Below, one piece after another: positions 33,911 to 42,222 of a stretch of 64,000 nt of DNA. The stretch covers positions 248,001 to 312,000 of the forward strand of contig JACKAV010000001.1 of assembly GCA_020634895.1 (NCBI GenBank), read 5' to 3'. The stretch's first letter is position 1. The number at the start of each line of letters is the position of its first letter. A program made the translations under genes and the position numbers. The notes under the pieces are model-generated. The model saw nothing but the letters and a program-made list of their open reading frames with translations. It did no database searches and was not told the origin of the DNA. Origin of the DNA: Anaerolineales bacterium. Its GTDB lineage: Bacteria; Chloroflexota; Anaerolineae; Anaerolineales; Villigracilaceae.

Positions 33911-33945
33911 TAAAACAACAGCGCATTTACAAATGCGCTGTTGTT
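33911..33945 (-). terminator. Terminator of the MFS gene, merged with next promoter
   Basis: AACAACAGCGCATTT and AAATGCGCTGTTGTT (33914-33928 and 33931-33945) are a perfect 15-bp stem with a 2-nt gap. On the minus strand TTTTATATAAT follows, so the T tract runs straight into the flavoprotein -10 box. Confidence 0.8.
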
Positions 33946-33964
33946 CCTATTTGCGAGAGTGCAG

Positions 33965-35251
33965 TCAATCTGCCGCGGCTGGAGCGGGTACAGGCTCCAC
34001 TTTTTTGCGCCAGAAGAAAGCCCAATACATTGTCACAGAGATGATGTAAAGCGTGATGGTGCCGATGAACGGCGGGACGAAACCGTATTTCACTTGCAGC
34101 CAGCCGCTGATGGTGGGACTGAACGCCCAGCCGAAATTCCATGCCATGCTGGTGAGGCTTGCCACCGTGGCGCGCGCTGACGGTTCGACGTGTTCCATCA
34201 CAAAGGTCTGATAGACGGGGCTGCTCATATTCATCAACGCAAGGCGGAAGTAGTAACTGACCGCGCCGATCCAGAAAATGGGGGAGAAGCCAAGCAGAAT
34301 TAAGAATGGGATCGAAAGTGCCTGTGTGATGACGACGAGTTGTATCTTTCCGGTTCGGTCTGCCAGCGGCGGCGCGATGAGCAGACCAATGCCCATTGCC
34401 AGCGATCCCCACGCGAACAGCGTCCCAATGACGGGGTCAGGTTGTTTATAAACCACGCGGAAGAACACGTTCATGAACGGCATGATCAGCCCTGCACCAA
34501 GCGAAGTAAGCAGCATGGGCAATACCAGTTTGGTGAGCAAGCCGGGGTTTTTGGCTGCGTATTGGAATGGAGCGAAGACTGCCCGCTGACTGTGCGATAT
34601 GTTCGGCGACTTGATGAATAGCAGCGGGAGAATGGCGACGACTGCACCGATACCGGCGATCAAAATGGAGTTGCCGTATGCGATGCTGCTGGTCGCTGAA
34701 ACGCTCTGCGTATGTCCAAGCCATGTGGGCAGGTAGCCGCCGACCCAGTTGCCGACGGACGCCATTGTCATCTGCAAGCCCTGACCGAAGCTGAAGAGAT
34801 AGGTGCGTTCTTTTTCGTCGCTGTTTTCCATCAGGAAAGGCGACATGGTCACGCCTGCCAGGCTTTGCGCCAGACCCGAAACGACGTTCATGGCGTACAG
34901 CGAAGTTTCCGTTTGCCAGAGCGCCATGGCAATAATGGAGATGCTAAGCAGCACGCTGGAGAGGACAAGCGAGCTTTTGCGCCCGATCATATCTGCAAGA
35001 TAACCCATTGGCAGGGCGGCGATCAATGCGACGAAACTGCTGGTGGTGATGAGATTTCCCAGAACGGATTCGTCGAAGCCGAGGCTCAGGGCGTAGAAGT
35101 TGAAAATAAGACGGAACACGCCCATCACCGCGCCGGTAATGATGACGTTTAAAAGATAAAACCGCGCATTTGGCTTGAATGCGCGGACGTGGGAACTGTA
35201 TTCTCCCACAATGCGGAAGGGGTTGCGATGTGTTGTGGTTTGGTCGTTCAT
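33965..35251 (-). CDS. MFS transporter
   Basis: A 428-residue inner-membrane transporter with about 12 helices. The loop 2-3 motif is MGYLADMIGRKSS, and the central loop carries FIKSPNISHSQRAVFAPFQY. Substrate unknown. Its ATG overlaps the stop of the upstream regulator by 4 nt (ATGA), so the pair is probably a repressor and efflux pump, like the unit at 2-4 kb. The C-terminus is Pro/Ala-rich (VEPVPAPAAAD). Confidence 0.9.
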   Translation of the reverse strand: MNDQTTTHRNPFRIVGEYSSHVRAFKPNARFYLLNVIITGAVMGVFRLIFNFYALSLGFDESVLGNLITTSSFVALIAALPMGYLADMIGRKSSLVLSSVLLSISIIAMALWQTETSLYAMNVVSGLAQSLAGVTMSPFLMENSDEKERTYLFSFGQGLQMTMASVGNWVGGYLPTWLGHTQSVSATSSIAYGNSILIAGIGAVVAILPLLFIKSPNISHSQRAVFAPFQYAAKNPGLLTKLVLPMLLTSLGAGLIMPFMNVFFRVVYKQPDPVIGTLFAWGSLAMGIGLLIAPPLADRTGKIQLVVITQALSIPFLILLGFSPIFWIGAVSYYFRLALMNMSSPVYQTFVMEHVEPSARATVASLTSMAWNFGWAFSPTISGWLQVKYGFVPPFIGTITLYIISVTMYWAFFWRKKVEPVPAPAAAD

Positions 35252-36360
35252 GCTGGTTCTTTGATCTTTTCGCCTTCGAGAAATGCTGTCAGGTTTTGAT
35301 ATACGGCATTAAGCGCCTGTCTGCGGGCTGTGTATCGATTCTCTTCATGTGCAAGGGAGAGTTCGACCAGACCAGCGAGGCGCAATTCCTTCAAATGGTG
35401 GGTCACTGTGGGAGGACGGAGCTGCAATTTGCGGGCAATCTCGGATGGGGTTAGATTTTCATTGGTTAGATAATGCAGAATTTTCAAACGGGTGGGGTCT
35501 GCCAGCGCTTTCAACGAGCGGACAAGCGCATCAGGCACAACTTCACCGGGCATGACCGAAACGTTGGATGGTCTCGCGCCGAAAAGCAGCAGCATGGTGT
35601 CTTTATCGATCCTTTCGAAGAACACCAAAGGTGTGGACCAAAAGGCTGGGGCAAGGATGTACTTGGTCGCATTCAGTTCGCTTCCCATTTGGAGCCCTTG
35701 TGAGAGTTCAGCGAACAACTCTTCGAAACTCATCGTCGCTTCGAGTTGCTGCGCCTGCTCCAACCCGGCTCTGAGCATGGGCTCGATCCGCTTTTCTTCC
35801 TCCTCGAAAAATGCCTGATAGTAGGATTGAATTGCAGAGAGATACCCTTCGCCAAGTTCCTCGGGGTGACTCCAGCGTTCAAGCACACTTTCCATGGTTT
35901 CCCGCTTCAAGCCGCCATGTTTTTTGCCGAAGGTTTTCATGAAGTAATCGGCATCTTCGGGATACCATTTGCCTTCATCGGCGATCCGCAGCAGGGTTTC
36001 GTTGAACTTGCGGTGTTTCTCGGTTTCGGCGGGATCATCACTTTCTTCGATCTCGCAGTCCAGTCCCTGCAATTTGATCATTCGCTGCGACGGGGGAATT
36101 TGCTTCAACGCCCATAATGCGCTGATCGCGTCCTTTGGGTCTGGGAGAGTGGAAATCCATGTAAGTGGGGCGCCCATCAATTTGAACACCTCCTCCAAAA
36201 GTTTTCGTTCTTCGGCTGGGATCCTTGCACGGACACTGGCTGCATATGACGGGCGGATGCCAAAATATTCGGGCTGGTGCAGAACGTGCAGGCTGATGAA
36301 CAGTTCGTAGGCTGTGCCGAAATCCCAGGAGATTTGAGGAGAGGTGTTTGTAGGGTTCAT
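35248..36360 (-). CDS. ArsR-type regulator with large N-terminal sensor region
   Basis: A 370-residue protein. The winged helix lies at the C-terminus (residues about 280-365): LKALADPTRLKILHYL, SEIARKLQLRPPTVTHHLKE. The first 270 residues are mostly helical and unlike typical ArsR proteins; they could bind a ligand as in DUF5937-like regulators. No Cys metal site is seen. ATG 36360 is taken as start, with a TTG two codons upstream as alternative. Upstream lies a 10-bp palindrome (36379-36402). It overlaps the MFS gene, implying control of that pump. Confidence 0.8.
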   Translation of the reverse strand: MNPTNTSPQISWDFGTAYELFISLHVLHQPEYFGIRPSYAASVRARIPAEERKLLEEVFKLMGAPLTWISTLPDPKDAISALWALKQIPPSQRMIKLQGLDCEIEESDDPAETEKHRKFNETLLRIADEGKWYPEDADYFMKTFGKKHGGLKRETMESVLERWSHPEELGEGYLSAIQSYYQAFFEEEEKRIEPMLRAGLEQAQQLEATMSFEELFAELSQGLQMGSELNATKYILAPAFWSTPLVFFERIDKDTMLLLFGARPSNVSVMPGEVVPDALVRSLKALADPTRLKILHYLTNENLTPSEIARKLQLRPPTVTHHLKELRLAGLVELSLAHEENRYTARRQALNAVYQNLTAFLEGEKIKEPA

Positions 36361-36378
36361 GGTCAATATTTCAAAAGC

Positions 36379-36402
36379 AAACCAGACAACAGTGTCTGGT
36401 TT
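36379..36402. promoter_or_regulatory. AAACCAGACA palindrome (operator or terminator)
   Basis: AAACCAGACA (36379-36388) and TGTCTGGTTT (36393-36402), spacer ACAG. It sits 19 nt upstream of the regulator ATG and 9 nt downstream of the preceding small gene. It could be the regulator's operator or a weak terminator (minus strand continues GCTTTT). Confidence 0.6.
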
Positions 36403-36410
36403 ACCTAAAA

Positions 36411-36641
36411 TTATCTATTTCCTTTCAATTTTTTGCCAATCGAGATCAGCGTTTCCCCAGTGTTCTTGTCAATGCTTTCGTTGAATGGGGGAACGTGTTT
36501 GAATAGGGTTCCAAGCGCAATAAGCGCCTGCCCGGTCTGGCTGGTGAAAATGCCACGGGCTGAAGATTCAGCTTCGGCTGAGTCTGATGCGATGTCTGTT
36601 TGGTGTTTTTCCATTGTTTTTTCTAAGGTTGGTATAGACAT
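36411..36641 (-). CDS. Small hypothetical protein under a repeated-operator promoter
   Basis: A 76-residue soluble protein, MSIPTLEKTMEKHQTDIASD..., with a C-terminal half rich in turns and Lys (GQALIALGTLFKHVPPFNES). No family is recognised. The ATG at 36641 has GAGG about 5 nt upstream and is preferred over a longer in-frame reading that would run into the promoter and operators. The promoter is strong (TTGACA, 17 bp, TATCAT) and studded with TTAGAC/GTCTAA sites, so expression is probably tightly repressed by an unlinked regulator. Confidence 0.65.
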   Translation of the reverse strand: MSIPTLEKTMEKHQTDIASDSAEAESSARGIFTSQTGQALIALGTLFKHVPPFNESIDKNTGETLISIGKKLKGNR

Positions 36642-36684
36642 GGTGTCCTCTCTCTCATAAGGGACGGTTAGGCAATGGACTTTG

Positions 36685-36723
36685 TTAGACGAATGTCTAA
36701 TTAGATGATAGTCTAAGTTAGAC
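36685..36723. promoter_or_regulatory. Tandem TTAGAC-N4-GTCTAA operators
   Basis: TTAGAC-GAAT-GTCTAA (36685-36700) is a perfect 6-4-6 palindrome. TTAGAT-GATA-GTCTAA (36701-36716) is a one-mismatch copy directly abutting it. A half site TTAGAC ends at 36723. The array spans the -10, spacer and start of the minus-strand promoter. The pattern resembles TetR-family operators; the regulator is not in this window. Confidence 0.75.
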
Positions 36724-36733
36724 GCCTTGTCAA
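36705..36733 (-). promoter_or_regulatory. Promoter of the 76-residue protein gene
   Basis: Minus strand TTGACA (36733-36728), 17-bp spacer, TATCAT (36710-36705). Confidence 0.75.
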
Positions 36734-36776
36734 GTGACTCCACTAGGTAATTTGTACCGTCAGCGCTTCAACACTG

Positions 36777-36782
36777 TATAAT
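36777..36782 (+). promoter_or_regulatory. -10 box of the coiled-coil membrane protein gene
   Basis: TATAAT at 36777-36782; a possible TTGTAC -35 at 36752-36757 has a long 19-bp spacer. Start codon 43 nt further on. Confidence 0.45.
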
Positions 36783-36824
36783 TTTTTATCGGTCCGTTGG
36801 CTGGTTTTATCGAAAGGACAGAAC

Positions 36825-37631
36825 ATGGCGCGTAAAATTTTTTCCGGTACTTTAATTGGTTTGAGCGGTATTTTTTTGCTGGCAAGTGTTGTTCTGATCG
36901 TTTTGTTTTGGGTGTACAACGAGCCTCTGACGCAGAAGGCGCTTGGGCAACTGCAGGAAATTGATGGTGAACTGGAACAGGGGGAAGATGCGCTGCAATC
37001 ATCGCAAAAGGAATTGGAACGCGCCCTGCGCATCATCGACTCGACCGAAGCTGCGTTGAGCAAATTTACCGATGACGACCCCCAAGCCTTTTTCGAGGAT
37101 GTGCAAACCACGCTGGATGAAAACCTCCTGCCGGAATTGGAAACGGCGCAGGAACGTCTCGTTTCTGCGAAAGAAACGCTGGAAAATCTTCGCGCCACTC
37201 TCTTTGGTTTGAACTTGGTGCCATTCCTTCAGATCAATGTCCCCGATAAGATTCTCACCGACTTGATCGATTCTGCCGATGCATTGCAATCTCAGGTGGA
37301 AGATGTAAGTCAACTCGCCAATCAGGCTTCCACATTCCTTGATGATGCGTCCTACCTGCTTGGCGGCGATTTCAGCGAGACGCGTGACAGCCTCGAAGGT
37401 TTTCTCGCCGAGGTGGAAACGTATCAACAAAAAGTGGCAGACTGGCGCGAACAGGTGGCAGAGTTGATCGATTCGATTCCACGATGGATTGACATCGCCT
37501 CGGTCTCACTGACATTCTTCTTCCTCTGGTTTGGGTTTTCTCAATTGGGGCTGCTGCTGCACGGTCTGCGCCTCTGGCAGGGAGGTGACTTGCTGGATGG
37601 AGTGAGAAGGACTCAACAGGTTTCTGAATAA
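36825..37631 (+). CDS. Membrane-anchored coiled-coil protein, function unknown
   Basis: A 268-residue protein. One transmembrane helix lies near the N-terminus (GIFLLASVVLIVLFWVY), then about 180 residues of heptad-rich helix (EIDGELEQGEDALQSSQKEL, ELETAQERLVSAKETLENL), and a second helix near residue 225 (ASVSLTFFFLWFGFSQLGLL). The coiled coil is therefore probably extracytoplasmic. AAGGA lies 6 nt before the ATG. No family is recognised. The divergent arrangement with the 76-residue gene is the only context. Confidence 0.8.
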   Translation: MARKIFSGTLIGLSGIFLLASVVLIVLFWVYNEPLTQKALGQLQEIDGELEQGEDALQSSQKELERALRIIDSTEAALSKFTDDDPQAFFEDVQTTLDENLLPELETAQERLVSAKETLENLRATLFGLNLVPFLQINVPDKILTDLIDSADALQSQVEDVSQLANQASTFLDDASYLLGGDFSETRDSLEGFLAEVETYQQKVADWREQVAELIDSIPRWIDIASVSLTFFFLWFGFSQLGLLLHGLRLWQGGDLLDGVRRTQQVSE

Positions 37632-37646
37632 AACTCCTGCAAAAGA

Positions 37647-37669
37647 AGGTCAGGCTTTTAGCCTGACCT
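37647..37669. repeat. Palindromic repeat AGGTCAGGCT-TTT-AGCCTGACCT
   Basis: A perfect 10-bp inverted repeat with a 3-nt loop, 16 nt after the coiled-coil gene. No T tail follows, so it looks more like a dispersed palindrome than a terminator. Confidence 0.55.
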
Positions 37670-37689
37670 ACAATCGACCGATGGATATG

Positions 37690-37735
37690 TGGTGCGGATT
37701 TTTGCGTAAATCCGTGAAATCTGTGGCTTGAATAT
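37690..37735. repeat. ATCCGTG-type intergenic repeat fragment
   Basis: GTGCGGATTTTTGCGTAAATCCGTGAAATCTGTGG type sequence related to the longer element at 58672-58764, sharing the TCCGTGAAATC/TCTGTGAAATCCGT words. Confidence 0.45.
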
Positions 37736-37764
37736 TTATAAACTAAATTCTGTTTATATCATCC

Positions 37765-39132
37765 TTACGCGTACGACCCGGACCAGGTCTCAAACCGCCG
37801 CCCGTCGTGTTCTTCATCACTGTAAAACGTAAGATACGTAAGCGCCTGATACGGCACGAAACGTTGTTCTCTTGGATTGTGCATGGCAAGATCGTAATAT
37901 GAATGCCATGTGCCTGAATTGAAGTAAACCTGACTCTCCGGCACCGGCGCGAACGTGTTCAATCTCATTGGCACAACTTCGTAATAATGCGTATGTCCGT
38001 ATACGATGTGCTGGGCGCGTCCGTTCAAAAAGGCGGGTTCTTTGACCGCGAAATTCACAAAGGAACGTTTTCCACCCCACATCCTCCTGCGCACCCAGAT
38101 CACAATATCGTTGATGGTTTTGAACGAGGCGCGCCCGGAAGTCTTGATGATCAATTCCATGGCATCGACCATATCGAAGCGAAAAGCCTTATCTGCCTGA
38201 CGGACAAAATCCAATTCCAGGAATTCGTCTGAGATGTCATCCCACACTTTTTTTAATTCGTCCTCGAGCGGATGGTTCCCCGCATATTCGCGGATCTGTC
38301 CGCTGATCCATAATGGAGCTGCCAGCACGGGGCGGATGTTGGCGATCTTGCGCAGGCTGTTGACAATACCTGCGGGTAATCTATCTCGATAGCGCTTCGA
38401 TACTTCCACGGGAAAGCGGTTGCACACATCCATGGTGAAGACATCGCCGATTGTGCCGTGGTCACGCCCGGCTTCGCGGTCATAATTGAACTTGTCGTAG
38501 ATGTCACCATGCCGTGCGTAGACCCTGTGCCGTTCGAAAAGTTCCATCAGCAAGGGAGATTCCTCAGGGTCGAATGGGAACGGGGATGCTGGATTGCTCA
38601 ATCCCATCTTTTGAATCATCTCGAGGCGGATCGTGTCAAACGCTGGACCTTTGAGGTGGTAATACCAATCATGGTTGCCCACCATGTAATGAAAGCGGAC
38701 TTTGCATGGGAGGCGCACGCGGCTTTCATAATCCGGTTTGCCATCGAGCGTGGCGGGTGGGAGTTTGATCTCTTCGCCGCTGGCAAGGCTGCGAAGCACA
38801 CTCATGGATTCCTCGTTCTTCGCGAGGATGGCGCGCGTGACTTCCATTAACTTTTTTGCATATGGTGCGGTGTAAGGGTCGCTCCATGGGCGGATGTAGT
38901 CCGCGTCTCCGGGGTCAGTATCCAGCCAACGGGTGGAATGAAGCGGGTCGATGATGTCTCCCAATAGAAGCACATCCATGCTGTCGATGGGGCGGTACTT
39001 TCCGTCTTTGCGTATCGAGGCAAATCGCGCCGATTCTGAAAGTCTTCTGGCGAATAAACGAAACGCGCTTGGTGCAATCGAGTCGGCGGTGGTGCCGTCT
39101 CCGAGATGAAGGTCGCTGATGATGATGAGCAT
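37765..39132 (-). CDS. Metallophosphoesterase
   Basis: A 455-residue calcineurin-like phosphoesterase. The metal-binding motifs are IISDLHLGDG at the N-terminus, LLLGDIIDPL, MVGNHDWYYH and IVYGHTHYYE. The protein is longer than minimal family members, with a helical insert (residues about 255-340). A phosphodiesterase or phosphatase role is likely; substrate unknown. TATAAT ends 6 nt before the ATG and no ribosome site is visible, suggesting a leaderless transcript. Confidence 0.87.
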   Translation of the reverse strand: MLIIISDLHLGDGTTADSIAPSAFRLFARRLSESARFASIRKDGKYRPIDSMDVLLLGDIIDPLHSTRWLDTDPGDADYIRPWSDPYTAPYAKKLMEVTRAILAKNEESMSVLRSLASGEEIKLPPATLDGKPDYESRVRLPCKVRFHYMVGNHDWYYHLKGPAFDTIRLEMIQKMGLSNPASPFPFDPEESPLLMELFERHRVYARHGDIYDKFNYDREAGRDHGTIGDVFTMDVCNRFPVEVSKRYRDRLPAGIVNSLRKIANIRPVLAAPLWISGQIREYAGNHPLEDELKKVWDDISDEFLELDFVRQADKAFRFDMVDAMELIIKTSGRASFKTINDIVIWVRRRMWGGKRSFVNFAVKEPAFLNGRAQHIVYGHTHYYEVVPMRLNTFAPVPESQVYFNSGTWHSYYDLAMHNPREQRFVPYQALTYLTFYSDEEHDGRRFETWSGSYA

Positions 39133-39138
39133 GATGTA

Positions 39139-39144
39139 ATTATA
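39139..39144 (-). promoter_or_regulatory. -10 box (TATAAT) of a leaderless phosphoesterase transcript
   Basis: Minus-strand TATAAT ends 6 nt before the ATG at 39132. TTCGAT at 39167-39162 is a plausible -35 (17-bp spacer). Confidence 0.6.
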
Positions 39145-39173
39145 GTGCTGGCGCGTATATTATCGAAACTGAC

Positions 39174-39947
39174 TTATTGCTCGGGCCACGGAATATCCGC
39201 GGGACCGGCGTAACCGTGCTTTTCCTGAATGTATACGCGTCCATGTGAGGGTTCAGCACAGCCGGGTTCATCGGTGAATGTAATGAATGGTACCCGCGAG
39301 CCGAGGGTATCGAAAACGATATTCCCATCCTTGCAGTACCAGACTTCGACGATGTAGGGGAACATATTCGCGTCTTCGTATTTGCCCGGGCTGACGATGA
39401 CTTCCATCCACGTGACGGTGACCTGATCGCCTTCGCGTGTTGCGCTTAGCACGGTTGTTGGACCGTAATACGGCGAAACAGGAATCTTATAACCATCCGG
39501 GTACATGGACTTGAGCGATCTCAAATCGCCGCCATCTTTTAATTCAAGGAATTTCGAGTCGACCCAGCATTTCTGCGGTTCGTTTTGAACCAGTACCCAA
39601 TTGTTTCCGGACGCGCGCCCGAGCAATCTTACAGGCGTGTTTTTGTTGAATGCGATGAGATACAAATAGTTCTTGCCGGGTCCATAGCGACAGATGATCT
39701 TGTCGGAAGTGACGATAGCTTTGAGACTGTCCACTGTGGGGAACGGGGTTTCGGTAGGCGTTGAGGTGAAAGTCGCTGTTGGCGGGATGGGGCTTGGGGT
39801 GAATGTCGCGGCTTCGGTGGCGGTCAGAGTGGCAGTGGCGGTGTCGGGGAGAGTCGGCTCTGTAGTGTTGGAAACAGGCTCGGGCGCGGGTGAGGCGCAA
39901 GCAGTCAAAAGGAAGATCGTGAGAATTAAAGTAAAAGCACGTTTCAT
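39174..39947 (-). CDS. Lipoprotein with SH3-like domain
   Basis: A 257-residue predicted lipoprotein. The signal peptide ends LLTACAS (lipobox), and a Thr/Pro/Ala-rich linker of about 50 residues (TATLTATEAATFTPSPIPPT) follows. An SH3b-like domain comes next (KIICRYGPGKNYLYLIAFNK...RASGNNWVLVQ...CWVDSKFLEL), often used for cell-wall binding. The last 110 residues form another beta-rich domain with paired Cys. AAGGA precedes the ATG at 39947; an in-frame ATG six codons upstream lacks that spacing. Confidence 0.82.
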   Translation of the reverse strand: MKRAFTLILTIFLLTACASPAPEPVSNTTEPTLPDTATATLTATEAATFTPSPIPPTATFTSTPTETPFPTVDSLKAIVTSDKIICRYGPGKNYLYLIAFNKNTPVRLLGRASGNNWVLVQNEPQKCWVDSKFLELKDGGDLRSLKSMYPDGYKIPVSPYYGPTTVLSATREGDQVTVTWMEVIVSPGKYEDANMFPYIVEVWYCKDGNIVFDTLGSRVPFITFTDEPGCAEPSHGRVYIQEKHGYAGPADIPWPEQ

Positions 39948-40038
39948 TGAAATATCCTTGGGCAAATTTTCCTGATTGTACCGAATATTTGTTAATTCAA
40001 ATCTAAGTTGCTCTTCATAATCGATAACGTTTTTTCGT

Positions 40039-40044
40039 TATAAT
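40039..40044 (+). promoter_or_regulatory. -10 box (TATAAT) of the VanW-family gene
   Basis: TATAAT ends 8 nt before the ATG at 40053, with no ribosome-binding site, so the leader would be 1-2 nt. Confidence 0.55.
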
Positions 40045-40052
40045 CCCTGTCT

Positions 40053-41933
40053 ATGAGTGCCATACTTCCACAACGTGATCTGCCAAAACAGATCCTTGCT
40101 GTATTGAGCGGCGGGTTTGTTTTATTTATTTCCACGGTGCTTGTCTGGGTGCTGGGATCTCAACTGGTGTATGCGGGACGCATCTTCCCGGGTGTTTCCG
40201 TTGCCGGTGTGGACCTTTCCGGTCTTTCGCCGAGCGAAGCTGCGTTGAAGTTGAACCAGACTCTTTCCTACCCGACTACTGGGAAAATTCTTTTCCGCGA
40301 CGGGGAGCAGGTGTGGGTGGCTTCGCCGGCGGAGTTGGGAATGGTGTTCGACCCGACAGCCAGCGCGAATGCCGCGTATAACCTTGGGCGAAAAGGCGGT
40401 TTGTTCTCGGCGCTTTCGGGACAAGTCAGCGCGCGCGGACTTGGCGCCGACGTTGCGCCGGTGGTGATTTTCGACCAACGCGTGGCGTATGCTTATTTGC
40501 AAAATATTGCCTCACAGATCGATCAGCCGGTTGCAGAGGCTGTCTTGCGCGTGGACGGAACCAATGTGATATCCGAACAGGGGCGTATGGGGCGGGCGTT
40601 GAATCTCGATGCCACGTTGATCTATCTCGGCGCGCAGTTACAGACTTTTCGTGATGGCGAAGTTCCGCTTGTGGTGCAGGAAACCGCTCCGCAGTTTTTG
40701 GATGTGGCACGTCAGGCGGATCAGGCTCGCGTGATGCTGAGTCAGTCGTTTACGATGCTCCTGCCAAACGCTGGTCCCAATGACCCCGGTCCGTGGACGT
40801 TTGACGCGCCGGTTTTGGCGAATATGCTTACGGTTAGTATGGTCAATGTGGATGGTACCCCGCAGATGCAAGTCGGTTTGGATGCGAACGCTTTGCGCCA
40901 GTCTTTGAGCGACCTGAAAGTATTGGTGGATCAAAACCCGCAGGACGCGCGCTTCATCTTTAACGATGGAACGGGTCAGATCGAACCGATCTCTGCCTCT
41001 GCCATTGGGCGCGTGATGGATGTGGAAGCCAGCATTGCCGCCATCAATGGCGCGTTGCAGCGCGGGGAACACAGCGTCAATCTGGTCGTTTCGGAGCAGC
41101 AGCCCGCAGTGACTGATCAAGCCACCGGCGCGGACCTTGGCATTGTGCAGCTTGTCGCGTCACAGACGACCTATTTCTACGGCTCCAGTGAAGCGCGTAT
41201 TCAGAATATTGTCACTGCGGCAGCGCAGTATCATGGATTGTTGATCGCGCCCGGTGAGACGTTCTCGATGGGCAGTGTGCTCGGTGACGTGAGTCTCGAA
41301 AATGGATATGCCGAAGCGCTCATCATCTATGGCGGTCGGACCATCAAAGGCGTTGGCGGCGGTGTCTGTCAGGTCAGTACCACGCTGTTCCGCACAGTTT
41401 TCTTTGGCGGCTTCCCGGTGGTGGAGCGTTATTCCCACGCGTATCGCGTTGCCTATTATGAAGAGGATGCAAGCGGCGCTGTCGACACGAAGTTTGCCGG
41501 TATGGACGCCACCGTGTATTTCCCGCTGGTGGATTTCAAATTCACCAACGATACTCCTTACTGGTTATTGATGGAAACTTTTGTCAACGTTCCGGCTCGC
41601 ACGCTCACGTGGAAAATCTACTCCACATCTGACGGGCGTTCTGTTACATGGGATACGACCGGACCGCAGAACGTTGTCCCTGCGCCAGAGCCGGTCTATG
41701 AAGAAAATCCCGACCTGAAGGCGAACGAGATCAAGCAGGTGGATTACGCCGCTGAAGGCGCGGATGTAACGGTCACTCGCACGGTTTGGCGGGACGGTCA
41801 ACTCTATTTCACTGACCAATTCCAGACCCATTACGAGCCGTGGGCAGCCGTCTGTCAGGTTGGTCCCGGGTCGGATAGTCCAAAGAAATTGGCGCGAAAA
41901 AATAATATCCATCAATGTGTTGGAAGTTCCTAA
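40053..41933 (+). CDS. VanW-family protein with peptidoglycan-binding-like domains
   Basis: A 626-residue membrane-anchored protein. One transmembrane helix (AVLSGGFVLFISTVLVWVLG) is followed by putative peptidoglycan-binding-4-type domains (ISVAGVDLSGLSPSEAALKL region; DARFIFNDGTGQIEPISASA). The VanW domain is near residue 390: ETFSMGSVLGDVSLENGYAE, GGRTIKGVGGGVCQVSTTLF. Proteins of this architecture (YoaR-like) sit at the cell surface; the exact activity is unclear. It lies upstream of a Trm112-like/HEAT/LCP cluster. An in-frame stop-bounded hairpin follows at 41935. Confidence 0.88.
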   Translation: MSAILPQRDLPKQILAVLSGGFVLFISTVLVWVLGSQLVYAGRIFPGVSVAGVDLSGLSPSEAALKLNQTLSYPTTGKILFRDGEQVWVASPAELGMVFDPTASANAAYNLGRKGGLFSALSGQVSARGLGADVAPVVIFDQRVAYAYLQNIASQIDQPVAEAVLRVDGTNVISEQGRMGRALNLDATLIYLGAQLQTFRDGEVPLVVQETAPQFLDVARQADQARVMLSQSFTMLLPNAGPNDPGPWTFDAPVLANMLTVSMVNVDGTPQMQVGLDANALRQSLSDLKVLVDQNPQDARFIFNDGTGQIEPISASAIGRVMDVEASIAAINGALQRGEHSVNLVVSEQQPAVTDQATGADLGIVQLVASQTTYFYGSSEARIQNIVTAAAQYHGLLIAPGETFSMGSVLGDVSLENGYAEALIIYGGRTIKGVGGGVCQVSTTLFRTVFFGGFPVVERYSHAYRVAYYEEDASGAVDTKFAGMDATVYFPLVDFKFTNDTPYWLLMETFVNVPARTLTWKIYSTSDGRSVTWDTTGPQNVVPAPEPVYEENPDLKANEIKQVDYAAEGADVTVTRTVWRDGQLYFTDQFQTHYEPWAAVCQVGPGSDSPKKLARKNNIHQCVGSS

Positions 41934-41934
41934 C

Positions 41935-41972
41935 CGCCGCATCGACGTATTTTTCTGCGGCGATTTTGGCAT
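41935..41972 (+). terminator. Possible terminator after the VanW gene
   Basis: CGCCGCA and TGCGGCG with a loop of about 15 nt, then ATTTT. A weak terminator candidate. Confidence 0.4.
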
Positions 41973-42002
41973 GGTAAAATCCTGTTCCGAATAAGGAGAA
42001 AC

Positions 42003-42221
42003 ATGGTTAGCACTGAATTACTCGAGATCTTGCGCTGTCCGAATTGCGTCCGCGAAAAAGACGGCTTGCTTACTTTCTACAAAGAGTCCTGGCTCATCTG
42101 TCAGGATTGTGGCCGCAAATATCCCATCGTGGATGATATCCCCGTCATGCTGATAGAAGAGGGTGATAAATGGGTAAGCACCGCACAGGATGCATTACCC
42201 GTCCCACCGCCTGCAAAATAA
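42003..42221 (+). CDS. Trm112-like zinc-binding protein (UPF0434 family)
   Basis: A 72-residue protein of the Trm112/YcaR family. Two CxxC pairs are visible: LRCPNCVRE and ICQDCGRKYPIVDDIPVML. Family members serve as small zinc proteins or activators of methyltransferases. AAGGAG precedes the ATG. The stop is 1 nt before the next gene, indicating coupling. Confidence 0.9.
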   Translation: MVSTELLEILRCPNCVREKDGLLTFYKESWLICQDCGRKYPIVDDIPVMLIEEGDKWVSTAQDALPVPPPAK

Positions 42222-42222
42222 A

